From contig JACRLG010000011.1 in NCBI GenBank assembly GCA_016235345.1, positions 99,172-163,171 of the forward strand: a stretch of 64,000 nucleotides of DNA. The letters run 5' to 3'. Shown one piece after another: positions 16,079-25,466 of this stretch. Position 1 is the stretch's first letter. Each line of letters starts with the position of its first letter. Origin of the DNA: Deltaproteobacteria bacterium (GTDB taxonomy: Bacteria; Desulfobacterota; Desulfobacteria; Desulfobacterales; Desulfatibacillaceae). Both the position numbers and the translations under genes were made by a program. The notes beneath the pieces are model-generated. The model was given only the letters and a program-made list of their open reading frames with translations. It had not been told where the DNA came from and ran no database searches.

Positions 16079-17266
16079 TCACCGCTTCCTTCCGATTCTC
16101 GCAAGCAGCATGGACCCGATCCTCGCGGGCATGGCTGTGAGGTCCACCGGCCTGTCGTCTGCGGCCCGCATGAACAGGTAGACACCGAGCGCCCCAAGGG
16201 CAAGGTTGGGCGTCCACATGCCCACCGCCGGAGGGTAGTACCAGGCCCCGGCCTCGCCCAGGACCTCGCCCAGGGCCAGCATGATATAATAGACCAGGAA
16301 GAAAAAAATTCCAAGCCCGACCCCGAAACTCCTTCGGGCCGAGCGCGACACTATGCCAAGAGGCACGGCCAGAAGCCCGAACACCACGCAGGCAAAGGGT
16401 ATGGACATCTTCTTGTGAAGCTGGAGCACGGCGAGCCAGTACAGGTCGTCCCTTTCCATGCGGTTTCCTATGAATTCCAGAAGCTCCGAAAAGGTCATCT
16501 CCTCCTCGTCCTTGGGCCGGTTGGAGGCGGTGAGGCTTAGGGCGGATTCCAGGTCCATGTCCAGCCGGTAGGTGTCGAACCTGAAGGAATTGGCCGAGTT
16601 GTCGGCAAGGTTCACATGGTTTATGACGCCGTCGGTGAGCCAGAGCCGCCACACGCCGCGCACCGGATCGCTTTCCAGGGAGCCCGACGATGCAACGATT
16701 ATGCCGGTGACCCCAGGATGCTGGCGGTCCTCGATGAAAACGTGCCGAAGGGTCCGCCTCTTTGGGTCGATCTCGTTGATATAGATGACCACGCCCTTGA
16801 ATTTCGTGTTGAAGGCGCGGGCTTTCAGGGCCACGTCCGCGCTGGTTTTCGCCACCTGCCGCAGAAGGTCCTTCATGGAAACCCTGCCCCAGACCAGGCC
16901 CTTCACCCCCATGAAGGCCGTGAGGCACGCGGCGGCCAGGCAGAAGACCAGGACCGGCGCAAGGAGCCCCGAAAGCCCGTAGCCGCCGGATTTCAGGGCC
17001 GTTATCTCGTTGTCGGAGCTCAATTTGAAAAAGGTGAGCAGAACAGCCAGCATGGCCGACATGGGGATCACGAAGGTGAGGAAAAAGGGCATGGTGTAGA
17101 TGACCAGAAGCACCACCGAAAGCATGCCCACCCGGAAATTTACCACGTAATCGGCCAGTTGCGGCATCTGGGACATGAGGAAAACAAAGGACAGTATCCC
17201 GGCTGAAACGAAGAAGGGACCTATCATCTGCTTTAAAAGGTAAACATGAATAATTTTCAGTTTCAT
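16079..17266 (-). CDS. lptF: LPS export permease LptF
   Basis: 395 residues from ATG 17266 (MKLKIIHVYLLKQMIG). N-terminal helices include the SSDNEITALKSGG segment that is a hallmark of LptF/LptG coupling helices. A periplasmic domain follows, then C-terminal helices with VFGLLAVPLGI. It forms the transporter with LptG, encoded directly downstream, and a LptB ATPase located elsewhere. The ribosome site is weak. In-frame sequence upstream to 17536 has no family match and runs into repeat DNA. Confidence 0.9.
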   Translation of the reverse strand: MKLKIIHVYLLKQMIGPFFVSAGILSFVFLMSQMPQLADYVVNFRVGMLSVVLLVIYTMPFFLTFVIPMSAMLAVLLTFFKLSSDNEITALKSGGYGLSGLLAPVLVFCLAAACLTAFMGVKGLVWGRVSMKDLLRQVAKTSADVALKARAFNTKFKGVVIYINEIDPKRRTLRHVFIEDRQHPGVTGIIVASSGSLESDPVRGVWRLWLTDGVINHVNLADNSANSFRFDTYRLDMDLESALSLTASNRPKDEEEMTFSELLEFIGNRMERDDLYWLAVLQLHKKMSIPFACVVFGLLAVPLGIVSRSARRSFGVGLGIFFFLVYYIMLALGEVLGEAGAWYYPPAVGMWTPNLALGALGVYLFMRAADDRPVDLTAMPARIGSMLLARIGRKR

Positions 17267-17488
17267 GGGCTGTGACCCTGCCGAAAACCGCGTCCCGGTG
17301 CGGATGCGCGCCGCTTCAAGGCGGGCGCGCGGACCCTTCGACCAAACGAATTTTCTTACCACCAAGCCGGTTATTTTCCAAACCAAATAAATGTGCTTTC
17401 TTCCAGGGCTGCCGCAAATGGAATGAAAGGACCAAGGTTCAGTGCCTCTTGGATGAAAAACTGTGCACCTGCTGGAGAGAAGGCTTTC

Positions 17489-17569
17489 GTCGCCCCGGCG
17501 GAGGCCGGGGTCCAGGAAAAATGTTGCAGGCGGCAAAGGACTGGATTCCGGCCTACGCCGGAATGACGG
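17489..17569 (+). repeat. Widespread GCCCCGGCGGAGGCCGGGG / CCGGAATGACG-type repeat
   Basis: Two short palindromes, CCCCGGCGGAGGCCGGGG and TTCCGGCCTACGCCGGAA, separated by about 36 bases, each beside a CCAG or CTGGA motif. I have seen this pairing as an intergenic repeat in many unrelated bacterial genomes. It sits in the 700-bp gap between lptF and lepA, which holds no credible gene. Confidence 0.6.
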
Positions 17570-17715
17570 ATGGCGTGGCTTCCCTGGTTATTACTGCACC
17601 TAACAAAGCTGAAAATTATTCAAAGGCGCTTTTCCTTTTCATATGCGTTCACCCTGCATTTTCTCCCAGGGCAACTGCATATGGAAAATTTCGCCATGAT
17701 TTAAGGGTTAGCGGC

Positions 17716-17785
17716 TTTCCTGGGAGCGCGGGCGTCCCGCCCGCATCGGCGGCAAAAGCGGGCGGGACGCCCGCGCTCCCAGGAA
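17716..17785 (+). repeat. GC-rich hairpin repeat (GAGCGCGGGCGTCCCGCCCGC family)
   Basis: Near-perfect inverted repeat of about 28-base arms around a short spacer, built from CTGGGAGCGCGGGCGTCCCG and its complement. A second copy is at 54111-54175. Read as protein it gives the spurious SAGVPPA..AGGTPALPG peptide often misannotated in genomes. Confidence 0.8.
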
Positions 17786-17859
17786 AAAAACGACTGGGCC
17801 GACTGCCGGTGACGCCTGCTCTTTTCCATATGCGCTCGCCCGATTTTCTCCGGGTTTTG

Positions 17860-17888
17860 TTGACACCCGTTGCGAAAGCGGCTAAATT
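17860..17888 (+). promoter_or_regulatory. Sigma-70-type promoter of lepA
   Basis: TTGACA at 17860-17865, 17-base spacer, TAAATT at 17883-17888, about 90 bases before the lepA ATG. Confidence 0.6.
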
Positions 17889-17976
17889 TTTTAATTCGGG
17901 TTTCCGGGCAAACCGTTTTCCGTCCTGAAACCTGCACCAAAAAAATTCGAGCACGACACCCCGAAGGCGGCGCGCC

Positions 17977-19773
17977 ATGAAAAATATACGAAATTTCAGC
18001 ATAATAGCCCACATCGACCACGGCAAGTCCACCCTGGCGGACCGCCTGATCCAGGCTGCGGGGGTTGTATCCACCCGCGATTTCCGGGATCAGATTCTGG
18101 ACAGCATGGACATCGAACGCGAGCGCGGCATCACCATAAAAAGCCAGACCGTGGTCCTGCCATACAAGGCCAAGGACGGCATTGAATACTCGCTGAACCT
18201 AATCGACACCCCCGGCCACGCCGATTTCACCTACGAGGTCTCCCGCGCCCTGGCCTCCTGCGAGGGGGTGCTTTTGGTGGTGGACGCAAGCCAGGGGGTG
18301 GAGGCCCAGACGCTGGCCAACCTGTATCTGGCCATGGAGCACAACCTGGCCGTGGTTCCGGTCATCAACAAGATCGACCTGCCATCGGCTGACATCGAAC
18401 GCACCTTAAAGCAGATCGAGGACGACCTGGGGCTTGACCCGGAAACCGCCATAGCGGTCTCGGCCAAGGACGGCATCAACATAGAGGCGGTTTTCGAGGC
18501 CGTGGTGCAACACCTGCCCCCGCCCGTGGGCGACCCCGAAGCGCCCCTGAAGGCCCTCATCTTCGATTCCCACTACGACCCCTTCCGGGGCACCATCGTC
18601 CACTTCCGGGTCTTCGACGGATCCATAGCCGCAGGCGACCGCATCATGTTCATGCATAACGGCGCGGTTTACAAGGTTGAAGAGGTGGGCATCTTCAGAA
18701 TAATCCGGGTGAAAAAGGACCGGATTTCTGCGGGCGAGGTGGGTTACTTCATCGCCGGAATCAAGACGGTTTCGGACACCCGCTGCGGCGACACCATAAC
18801 CCTCAAGGACCGGCCCGCGAAAGAGGCCCTTCCGGGTTTCCGGGACGCCAAGCCCGTGGTGTTCTCATCCATCTATCCCGTTGCCTCGGACGACTACGAG
18901 AGCCTTGCCGAGAGCATGGAAAAGCTCAAATTAAACGACGCCTCCCTAACCTACGAGAAGGACTCGTCGGCGGCATTAGGCTTCGGTTTCCGGTGCGGCT
19001 TTCTGGGCCTTCTTCACCTTGAGGTTGTCCAGGAGCGCCTTGAACGCGAGTACGACCTCTCGCTCATCCTCACGGCCCCTTCGGTGCGCTATGAAATCCT
19101 CATGCGCTCCGGCGAGACCATGATCGTGGACAACCCGGCCCTCTACCCGGACCCCTCCCAGATCGAAAAGAGCTTCGAGCCCTTCATTCGGGCCGCCATC
19201 ATAATCCCCGACCGCTACATGGGCGCGGTGATGAAGCTCTGCCTGGACCGCCGGGGCGTCAACAAGGGCTATCAGTATCTTACATCAAACCGCATGGAGA
19301 TGGTCTTCGAGCTTCCCCTGGCGGACGTGATATACGACTTCTACGACCGCCTGAAAAGCGTGACCCAGGGCTACGGCTCCTTCGACTACGAGATCATCGG
19401 CTACCAGGAATCCAGCCTCGTGAAGGTGGACATCCTGATCAACGGCGAGAAGGTGGACGCCCTTTCCCAGCTCGTTCACAAGGACTACGCCGTGGCGCGG
19501 GCCCGGCACGCCTGCGAGAGGCTCAAGGAGGAAATCCCCCGGCAGATGTTCAAAATCGCCATCCAGGGGGCCATAGGCGGCAACATCATAAGCCGCGAGA
19601 CCATAACGCCCTTCCGCAAGGACGTCATCGCCAAGTGCTACGGCGGCGACATCAGCCGCAAGCGGAAACTTCTGGACAAGCAGAAAAAGGGCAAGAAGCG
19701 CATGAAGATGGTGGGAGAGGTGGAAATCCCCCAGTCGGCGTTTCTGGCGGTTCTAAAGACCGACACCGATTGA
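17977..19773 (+). CDS. lepA: Elongation factor 4 (LepA)
   Basis: Ribosome-associated GTPase that acts in translation initiation/back-translocation under stress. G1 motif AHIDHGKST lies at residues 10-18, then [18 protein letters not shown] and NKIDLP; domains II and III follow, and the C-terminus has the LepA-specific basic tail [21 protein letters not shown] (split here only for naming). The full 598-residue length is standard. No partner gene is nearby; it appears to be transcribed from its own promoter just upstream. Confidence 0.97.
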   Translation: MKNIRNFSIIAHIDHGKSTLADRLIQAAGVVSTRDFRDQILDSMDIERERGITIKSQTVVLPYKAKDGIEYSLNLIDTPGHADFTYEVSRALASCEGVLLVVDASQGVEAQTLANLYLAMEHNLAVVPVINKIDLPSADIERTLKQIEDDLGLDPETAIAVSAKDGINIEAVFEAVVQHLPPPVGDPEAPLKALIFDSHYDPFRGTIVHFRVFDGSIAAGDRIMFMHNGAVYKVEEVGIFRIIRVKKDRISAGEVGYFIAGIKTVSDTRCGDTITLKDRPAKEALPGFRDAKPVVFSSIYPVASDDYESLAESMEKLKLNDASLTYEKDSSAALGFGFRCGFLGLLHLEVVQERLEREYDLSLILTAPSVRYEILMRSGETMIVDNPALYPDPSQIEKSFEPFIRAAIIIPDRYMGAVMKLCLDRRGVNKGYQYLTSNRMEMVFELPLADVIYDFYDRLKSVTQGYGSFDYEIIGYQESSLVKVDILINGEKVDALSQLVHKDYAVARARHACERLKEEIPRQMFKIAIQGAIGGNIISRETITPFRKDVIAKCYGGDISRKRKLLDKQKKGKKRMKMVGEVEIPQSAFLAVLKTDTD

Positions 19774-19790
19774 GCAGGCTGGCCGTTTAG

Positions 19791-19819
19791 TTGACAATCA
19801 GGCATTACGACAGTATTTT
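19791..19819 (+). promoter_or_regulatory. Sigma-70-type promoter of trxA
   Basis: TTGACA at 19791-19796, 17-base spacer, TATTTT at 19814-19819, about 90 bases upstream of trxA. Confidence 0.6.
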
Positions 19820-19908
19820 AGGGTAATTGACGCCCGGATCAGCGGCGGGCGTTCGGAACAAGCCCTCTTTTGCGGCGCAAGCGAAAAAGATATTGAAAGG
19901 AATCGATC

Positions 19909-20235
19909 ATGGCGGCAGGAATCCTGGAAGTTACCGATCTGTCCTTTGACAAGGACGTGTTGAAGGCCGACAAACCCGTGCTGGTTGACTTCTGGGCCCC
20001 CTGGTGCGGACCCTGCCGGGCCATCGCCCCGGTTGTGGAGGAACTGGCTGCGGCAATGGGCGACAAGGTGGTTTTCGCCAAGGTCAACGTGGACGACAAT
20101 CCCATGAGCCCCTCCAAGTACGGCGTGCGGGCCATCCCCACCCTCATCGTTTTCAAGGACGGGCAGGTTGTGGACCAGATCACGGGCATGGCGCCCAGGG
20201 CCAAGCTAGAAGCAGCGATCAACAAAGCCTTCTGA
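19909..20235 (+). CDS. trxA: Thioredoxin
   Basis: 108-residue cytoplasmic disulfide reductase with the classical active site WCGPC (Cys 33 and 36), the cis-Pro segment AIPT near residue 76, and the conserved buried Asp in VDFWAPW. It passes electrons from thioredoxin reductase to target proteins. The matching trxB lies 300 bases downstream on the same strand, separated by a hairpin element that starts on the very next base after the stop, so expression of the two may be partly uncoupled. Confidence 0.97.
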   Translation: MAAGILEVTDLSFDKDVLKADKPVLVDFWAPWCGPCRAIAPVVEELAAAMGDKVVFAKVNVDDNPMSPSKYGVRAIPTLIVFKDGQVVDQITGMAPRAKLEAAINKAF

Positions 20236-20362
20236 TCCAGGCCGTCCACAAACGCGATCTGCTGTGTCAGGCGGGCGGCGCGGATCGGTCACGTACAAAA
20301 GAGTACGCTCCCTCCCGCGCCACTCGCCTTCCTTGCATCTCATCGTTTGTGATCGGCCTGGA
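20236..20362 (+). repeat. Interspersed hairpin element, copy 5
   Basis: Starts on the base after the trxA stop. Outer arms TCCAGGCCG/CGGCCTGGA, inner arms GGCGCGG paired with CCGCGCC, and the same constant blocks (GCTGTGTCAGGC; CCTTGCATCTCATCG; GTCACGTAC..GTACGCTCC). The A/T-rich arm of copy 2 is here replaced by GC-rich sequence that is still complementary. Confidence 0.88.
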
Positions 20363-20532
20363 TGTGCTTTCGAGCAAGTGCGGGGTGGTTTCAGAATCAT
20401 TCAGAAGACTGCCGGAATCTGCCTGCAAAAGCCCGCTATCAGGGCGAATCTGCGGATAATTTGAGGGATGCTTTTTCAATCATCGGATGAATCCGGGGGG
20501 CCGGGGCCATCCAATCCGGGCGAGGAACAAAG

Positions 20533-21459
20533 ATGTCTAAAGCGGATCATGACCTGATCATTGTGGGCGGGGGCCCTGCGGGGCTTACGGCTGGCATTTA
20601 CGCGGCGCGCGCCCGCATGGACGTGCTTCTTGTGGAAAAGACCGCCCCCGGCGGCCAGATACTTGTAAGCGACCACGTGGAAAACTACCCCGGCTTTCCG
20701 GACGGTATCTCCGGCGCGGAGCTGGCCTTTCTCATCCAGAGGCAGGCGGAAAAATTCGGGCTCAAAACCGATTCCGGCGAAATCGTTTACGCCGATTTTT
20801 CAGGCCCGGTCAAAAAGCTCGTCATGGAGGGCCGCACCCTCACCGCCAAGGCCGTCATCATCGCAACCGGCGCGTCCCCCAGAAAACTGGGCGTTCCTGG
20901 CGAGGACAAACACTACGGACGCGGCGTCTCCTTCTGCGCCACCTGCGACGCCCCCTTTTTCCGGGGCAAGGTGGTGGCGGCGGTGGGCGGCGGGGACACC
21001 GCCATCCAGGAAAGCCTCTTTCTTGCCAAGTTCGCCGAAAAGGTCTACGTGATCCACAGGCGCGACGCCTTGCGGGCCGCCAAGGTGATCCAGGAGCGGG
21101 CCTTTGCGGAGCCCAAGATCGAATTCGTGTGGGATTCGGTGGTGACCGAAGTGAAGGGTGAAAGCGAGGTCGAGGCGCTTTCGATAAAAAACGTCAGGAC
21201 CGGCGCCACAAGCGATCTGGCCGTCTCAGGCTGCTTCGTGTGGGTGGGCATCACCCCCAACACCCAGTTTCTAAGCGGCGTGGTGGACCTGGACAAGGGC
21301 GGCTTCGTGATAGCCGACCAGCGCATGGAAACCAGCGTTGCCGGAATTTTCGCCGTGGGCGACTGCCGGAACACCCCCTTGCGGCAGGTGGCCACAGCCG
21401 TTGGAGACGCGGCCATAGCGGCCGTTTCAGCCGAGCATTACATCGAGTCCCTCACTTAA
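20533..21459 (+). CDS. trxB: Thioredoxin-disulfide reductase
   Basis: 308-residue FAD enzyme that reduces thioredoxin with NADPH. FAD motif GGGPAGLTAGIYAAR lies near residues 12-26, active-site CATC near 136-139, NADPH-binding GGGDTAIQE follows near 155, and a C-terminal FAVGDCRNTPLRQVATAVGDGA-like segment closes the FAD domain. The ATG follows AGGAACAAAG. It pairs functionally with the thioredoxin upstream. bamD begins 33 bases after the stop and may be in the same transcript. Confidence 0.96.
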   Translation: MSKADHDLIIVGGGPAGLTAGIYAARARMDVLLVEKTAPGGQILVSDHVENYPGFPDGISGAELAFLIQRQAEKFGLKTDSGEIVYADFSGPVKKLVMEGRTLTAKAVIIATGASPRKLGVPGEDKHYGRGVSFCATCDAPFFRGKVVAAVGGGDTAIQESLFLAKFAEKVYVIHRRDALRAAKVIQERAFAEPKIEFVWDSVVTEVKGESEVEALSIKNVRTGATSDLAVSGCFVWVGITPNTQFLSGVVDLDKGGFVIADQRMETSVAGIFAVGDCRNTPLRQVATAVGDAAIAAVSAEHYIESLT

Positions 21460-21492
21460 CAGGGGCATTCAACCAGGCCCTGGGAGCGTCAA

Positions 21493-22242
21493 ATGATTCC
21501 ATCCCGTTCTTTTCGGGTTTTCACCATTTTCTGCGCGGTTCTTCTTCTCGCCGGTTTTTCAGCCTATGGCTGCGCCGGGAAAAAGGGCTCAAAGGCCCCG
21601 GAACGCAACGCCGAAGAGCTGGCCCAGGAAGGCATGGCCGCCTACAACAAGGGCGATTACCCGAAAGCCATAAAAAATTTCGAGATGCTCCGGGACTGGT
21701 ATCCCTTCTCCAAGTTCCTGATCCTGGCCGAGCTCAAGCTGCCCGATTCCCGGTTCAAGCTGGGCGAGTACGAGGAGGCCGCTGCGGGATACGAAAACTT
21801 CGAGAAGATGCATCCCGCCAACGAGGCCACCCCATACGTGATCTACCAATTGGGCATGTGCCACTACGAGCGCCTGAGCGCCCCGGACCGGGACCAGACA
21901 TCAGCCGTGATGGCCCTTTCGGCCTTTGACCGCCTGATCTCCGGCTACCCCGACTCGCCCTACGCCAAAAAGGCATCCGAGCCCGTGCGCATGTGCCAGA
22001 TGCGCCTGGCCGAGCACGAGCTTTCCATAGGCCGTTACTACCTCAGGCAGAAAAACTACGCGGCGGCCAAGGCCAGGTTCGAAAACGTCATCACCCGCTA
22101 CCCGGATACCGGCGTTCACCGCGAGGCCCTGGAGCTTCTGGCCGAAATCCGGCCCCATATCAAGGAAGCCGCCAAGCCCAAGGAGCCGGAAGCCCCGAAG
22201 CCCACAGAGCCCGTAGCGCCTGCGACCCCCGAAATCCCTTAG
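21493..22242 (+). CDS. bamD: Outer membrane assembly lipoprotein BamD
   Basis: 249-residue lipoprotein of the BAM complex, which inserts beta-barrel proteins into the outer membrane. Signal peptide with lipidation Cys at about residue 27 (SAYGCAGK), then five TPR-like repeats (for example EGMAAYNKGDYPKAIKNFE and YYLRQKNYAAAKARFENVITRYPDTG). The last 25 residues are a Pro/Ala/Glu-rich tail. A strong terminator follows immediately, ending the trxB-bamD unit. Confidence 0.92.
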   Translation: MIPSRSFRVFTIFCAVLLLAGFSAYGCAGKKGSKAPERNAEELAQEGMAAYNKGDYPKAIKNFEMLRDWYPFSKFLILAELKLPDSRFKLGEYEEAAAGYENFEKMHPANEATPYVIYQLGMCHYERLSAPDRDQTSAVMALSAFDRLISGYPDSPYAKKASEPVRMCQMRLAEHELSIGRYYLRQKNYAAAKARFENVITRYPDTGVHREALELLAEIRPHIKEAAKPKEPEAPKPTEPVAPATPEIP

Positions 22243-22268
22243 CCCGTGCGCTTTTTTCCTTCGCCCCG

Positions 22269-22309
22269 AAAAGCCCGGTTTGAAGCCGAAACCGGGCTTT
22301 TCATTTTTG
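22269..22309 (+). terminator. Rho-independent terminator after bamD
   Basis: Stem AAAAGCCCGGTTT / AAACCGGGCTTTT (13 bp) with a 7-base loop, followed by a T-rich stretch. Confidence 0.85.
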
Positions 22310-22389
22310 ATAAAAAGGGGCGAATTTTAATTTTCGCGGCCCGACCCGGCTAACCGCCCGCCCCTGTTGACTTTTCATTTAAAGTCTCT

Positions 22390-22437
22390 TCTACAACATA
22401 CATTAAATTTTATGCTTGACTTCCACAATATGTGGTG
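22390..22437 (+). promoter_or_regulatory. Paired NrdR-box candidates upstream of nrdD
   Basis: Two similar 16-base sites, TCTACAACATACATTA (22390-22405) and TCCACAATATGTGGTG (22422-22437), lie 32 bases apart, three helical turns, as expected for NrdR operators (consensus close to ACACWATATATWGTGT). The downstream site is a good palindrome (CCACA-ATA-TGTGG), the upstream site weaker. NrdR is the ATP/dATP-sensing repressor of ribonucleotide reductase genes. Confidence 0.6.
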
Positions 22438-22444
22438 GTAATAA
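22416..22444 (+). promoter_or_regulatory. Putative nrdD promoter, overlapping the second NrdR box
   Basis: TTGACT at 22416-22421, 17-base spacer, TAATAA at 22439-22444. The second NrdR-like box occupies the spacer, a position where repressor binding would block polymerase. Confidence 0.5.
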
Positions 22445-22590
22445 AAGATTCATCATCGCGGTAAATGATGACCCCGAAAAATCGAGCCGCCCATCATCTT
22501 CGCCCGAAGACGCACCTTGGGCGGCCAGGACTTCTGTTTCCAAAACCCGATCAAAATGACCCCTGAAACCTTTTTTCCCGTGAGGCCGAC

Positions 22591-24684
22591 ATGTTTGATG
22601 AAATCAAGAAGCGCGACGGACGCATCGTTCCCTTCGACTCTCCCAAAATAACCGAGGCCATAGCCAACGCCGGGAAGGCCACCGGGGAATTCACGGTAAG
22701 GGACGCCAAGAAGCTGACCTTGAAGGTTCTGAACCTCGCCCACGAGCTTCGCCTGGGGCCGGTGCCCGAAGTGGAGGAGATACAGGATATTGTGGAGCGG
22801 GTTCTTCTGGACTCTCCCTACTACAAGAGCGCCAAGGCCTACATCATCTACCGGGAGCAGCACGCCCAGTTGCGCAAGTTCGCGGCGGACGCCCGAATCG
22901 ACCTCGTTGACCAGTACATCGATAAAAGAGACTGGAAGGTGCGGGAAAACAGCAACATGTGCTATTCCCTGCAGGGCTTGAACAACTATATCTCCTCGGA
23001 CATCACCGCCGAATACTGGCAGAACAAGATTTATCCTCCCGAAATAAGGGACGCCCACAAGAGCGGCGACATGCACGTCCACGACCTGTCGCTTCTTTCC
23101 GTGTACTGCGTGGGATGGGACTTGAAGGACCTTCTCATGGAAGGCTTCAAGGGCGTGGCCGGAAAAGTGGAAAGCGCGCCCCCCAGGCATCTGCGGAGCG
23201 CCCTGGGGCAGATAGTGAACTTTTTCTACACCCTGCAGGGCGAGGCGGCGGGGGCCCAGGCCATTTCCAGCTTCGACACCCTCCTGGCCCCCTTCATCCG
23301 CCACGACAGGCTCGATTACAGCGAGGTGAAGCAGGCCCTGCAGGAGTTCGTGTTCAACATCAACATCCCCACCCGGGTGGGTTTCCAGACGCCTTTCACC
23401 AACATCACCCTCGATCTCGTCGCGCCCTCCACACTAAAGGACGAGGCCGTGATCATAGGCGGCAAGCCCCATCCCACGGACACCTACGGCGATTTCCAGG
23501 CCGAGATGGACGTCATAAACCGCGCCTTTGCAGAGGTGATGATGGAGGGCGACGCAAGGGGCAGGGTCTTCACCTTTCCCATCCCCACCTACAACATCAC
23601 CAAGGACTTCGACTGGGACAACCCCAATCTCGAATCCGTGTGGCAGATGACCGGAAAATACGGAATCCCCTATTTCTCCAACTTCGTGAACTCCGACATG
23701 TCCCCGGACGACGCGCGCAGCATGTGCTGCCGCCTTCGCCTGGACAAGCGCGAGCTTTACAAGCGCGGAGGCGGCCTTTTCGGGGCCAATCCCTTAACAG
23801 GCTCCATTGGCGTGGTCACCTTGAACATGCCGCGCATCGGCTATCTTGCGGTGTCTGAAAAGGACTTTCTGGCCCGCACCGACTCGCTTTTGAACCTTGC
23901 CCGCAAGAGCCTGGCCATCAAAAGGAAGATTCTGGAAAAATTCACCGAAAACGACCTTTACCCCTATTCCAGGTTCTATCTCCGTTCGGTCAAGGAAAGC
24001 TCCGGCCAGTTCTGGACCAACCATTTTTCCACTATAGGCGTCATCGGCATGAACGAGGCCTGTTTAAACCTCATAGGAGAGGACATCGGCTCTGGGCCGG
24101 GCCGGGCCTTCGCCGGAAGGGTCATGGACCACATCAGGGAGCGGCTAACCGCCTTCCAGGAGGAAACCGGCGAGATGTTCAACCTGGAAGCCACCCCCGG
24201 CGAGGGCACCTCGTTTCGCCTGGCCATCCTGGACAAAAAGCGCTACCCTGAAATCATGTGCGCCAACGAAAGGGAAGTGGCGGACGGGGCCTCGCCCTTT
24301 TACACCAACTCCACCATGCTTCCGGTCAATTACACCGATGACCTGGTCGAGACTTTGGACTTGCAGGACGACCTCCAGGTGCGCTACACCGGCGGAACGG
24401 TGCTGCACGTCTTTCTGGGCGAGCAGGTCACGGATTCAAACGCGGTGAAAAGCCTGGTAAAAAAGATCACGTCGGGCTACAGGCTTCCCTACATGACCCT
24501 TTCGCCCACCTTTTCGGTGTGCCCGTCCCACGGCTACATAAAAGGCGAGCAGTTCAAATGCCCCACCTGCGAGAGCACAACAGAGGTTTATTCCCGTGTT
24601 GTGGGGTACTTGCGGCCCGTGGGCCAGTGGAACGACGGGAAGCAGGCGGAATTTGCCTTGCGCCGGACCTACAAAGTGGCGTAA
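22591..24684 (+). CDS. nrdD: Anaerobic ribonucleoside-triphosphate reductase (class III)
   Basis: 697-residue glycyl-radical enzyme that makes deoxyribonucleotides without oxygen. The N-terminal ATP cone (about residues 3-90, starting KKRDGRIVPFDSPK) senses dATP/ATP. The barrel carries the paired Cys of RSMCCRL. The C-terminus has a zinc site (CPSHGY...FKCPTC) and the radical loop SRVVGYLRPVGQWNDGK, whose Gly should hold the radical. The activase nrdG is 90 bases downstream. Probable NrdR boxes precede it. No class I or II reductase gene is in the window. Confidence 0.95.
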   Translation: MFDEIKKRDGRIVPFDSPKITEAIANAGKATGEFTVRDAKKLTLKVLNLAHELRLGPVPEVEEIQDIVERVLLDSPYYKSAKAYIIYREQHAQLRKFAADARIDLVDQYIDKRDWKVRENSNMCYSLQGLNNYISSDITAEYWQNKIYPPEIRDAHKSGDMHVHDLSLLSVYCVGWDLKDLLMEGFKGVAGKVESAPPRHLRSALGQIVNFFYTLQGEAAGAQAISSFDTLLAPFIRHDRLDYSEVKQALQEFVFNINIPTRVGFQTPFTNITLDLVAPSTLKDEAVIIGGKPHPTDTYGDFQAEMDVINRAFAEVMMEGDARGRVFTFPIPTYNITKDFDWDNPNLESVWQMTGKYGIPYFSNFVNSDMSPDDARSMCCRLRLDKRELYKRGGGLFGANPLTGSIGVVTLNMPRIGYLAVSEKDFLARTDSLLNLARKSLAIKRKILEKFTENDLYPYSRFYLRSVKESSGQFWTNHFSTIGVIGMNEACLNLIGEDIGSGPGRAFAGRVMDHIRERLTAFQEETGEMFNLEATPGEGTSFRLAILDKKRYPEIMCANEREVADGASPFYTNSTMLPVNYTDDLVETLDLQDDLQVRYTGGTVLHVFLGEQVTDSNAVKSLVKKITSGYRLPYMTLSPTFSVCPSHGYIKGEQFKCPTCESTTEVYSRVVGYLRPVGQWNDGKQAEFALRRTYKVA

Positions 24685-24697
24685 TTGAAGGTATCAG

Positions 24698-24726
24698 AGG
24701 GCGGGAAACCGGTTCCCGCCCTTTAA
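24698..24726 (+). terminator. Hairpin between nrdD and nrdG
   Basis: Stem GGGCGGGAA / TTCCCGCCC with a 5-base loop and a short T tract. It may be an attenuating terminator that lowers nrdG expression relative to nrdD. Confidence 0.6.
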
Positions 24727-24773
24727 CCAAATAATTTCCCCTCCCCAATAAGCCTACAGGATAATTTTTCCTA

Positions 24774-25466
24774 ATGATTTTCGGTGGTATCCAGAAACTC
24801 AGCCTCATTGATTTTCCAGGCAAGGTGAGCGCCGTGGTGTTTGCTGCGGGGTGCGATTTTTCCTGCCCCTACTGCCACAACCCGGAACTGGTGACGGTCA
24901 AATCCGCGCAAACACTGGACGAGGACGAGGTCCTGGCCTTTCTCGAAAAGCGCAAGGTCATGCTGGACGGGGTGGTGGTCACGGGCGGGGAGCCCACCCT
25001 TCAGCCCGGACTTTTGGATTTTCTGCGAAAAATCCGCAAGATGGGCTACAAGGTGAAGCTCGACACCAACGGAGGCCACCCCCAGGCCCTGGTCCAGGTT
25101 TTGCGGGCCAAGCTGGTGGATTACGTGGCGATGGACATAAAAACCGCGCCAAGGCTCTACCCTGAGCTTGTGTGCGAGTCCGTGACCCAGGAAGTGATAG
25201 AGGACAGCATAAGGGTGATCATGGAATCCGGCGTGGACTACGAGTTCCGCACCACCTGCGCTCCGGGTTTCGTGGACCCCGCCCTGGTGGAGGAAATGGC
25301 CAGGGCACTGGACGGAGCCAAGCTGTGGATTTTCCAGAAAATGGCCACCACGAAAATGCTCCGCCCGGAATTTTTCAAAAACCTGCCCCCGGTTCCCGAC
25401 CCGGCGGCCATGGCGCGGTTCTCGGCCCAGGCGGCGGCGCATGTGCGCCGCGCTTCCATCCGATGA
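24774..25466 (+). CDS. nrdG: Anaerobic ribonucleotide reductase activating protein
   Basis: 230-residue radical SAM activase that installs the glycyl radical on NrdD. Cluster motif CDFSCPYC (Cys 27, 31, 34), then GGEPTLQPGL as the SAM-binding loop. This is the longer form related to pyruvate formate-lyase activases (TIGR02495-type), common in delta-proteobacteria, rather than the ~155-residue E. coli type. The ATG has no strong ribosome site (AGGA lies 12 bases upstream). A hairpin element begins on the base after the stop. Confidence 0.92.
   Translation: MIFGGIQKLSLIDFPGKVSAVVFAAGCDFSCPYCHNPELVTVKSAQTLDEDEVLAFLEKRKVMLDGVVVTGGEPTLQPGLLDFLRKIRKMGYKVKLDTNGGHPQALVQVLRAKLVDYVAMDIKTAPRLYPELVCESVTQEVIEDSIRVIMESGVDYEFRTTCAPGFVDPALVEEMARALDGAKLWIFQKMATTKMLRPEFFKNLPPVPDPAAMARFSAQAAAHVRRASIR

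Noticed and set aside
17272-17928. 218-codon open frame between lptF and lepA
   Set aside because: Its sequence is made of two repeat families (GCCCCGGCGGAGG and GAGCGCGGGCGTCCC types) read as protein, with no domain.
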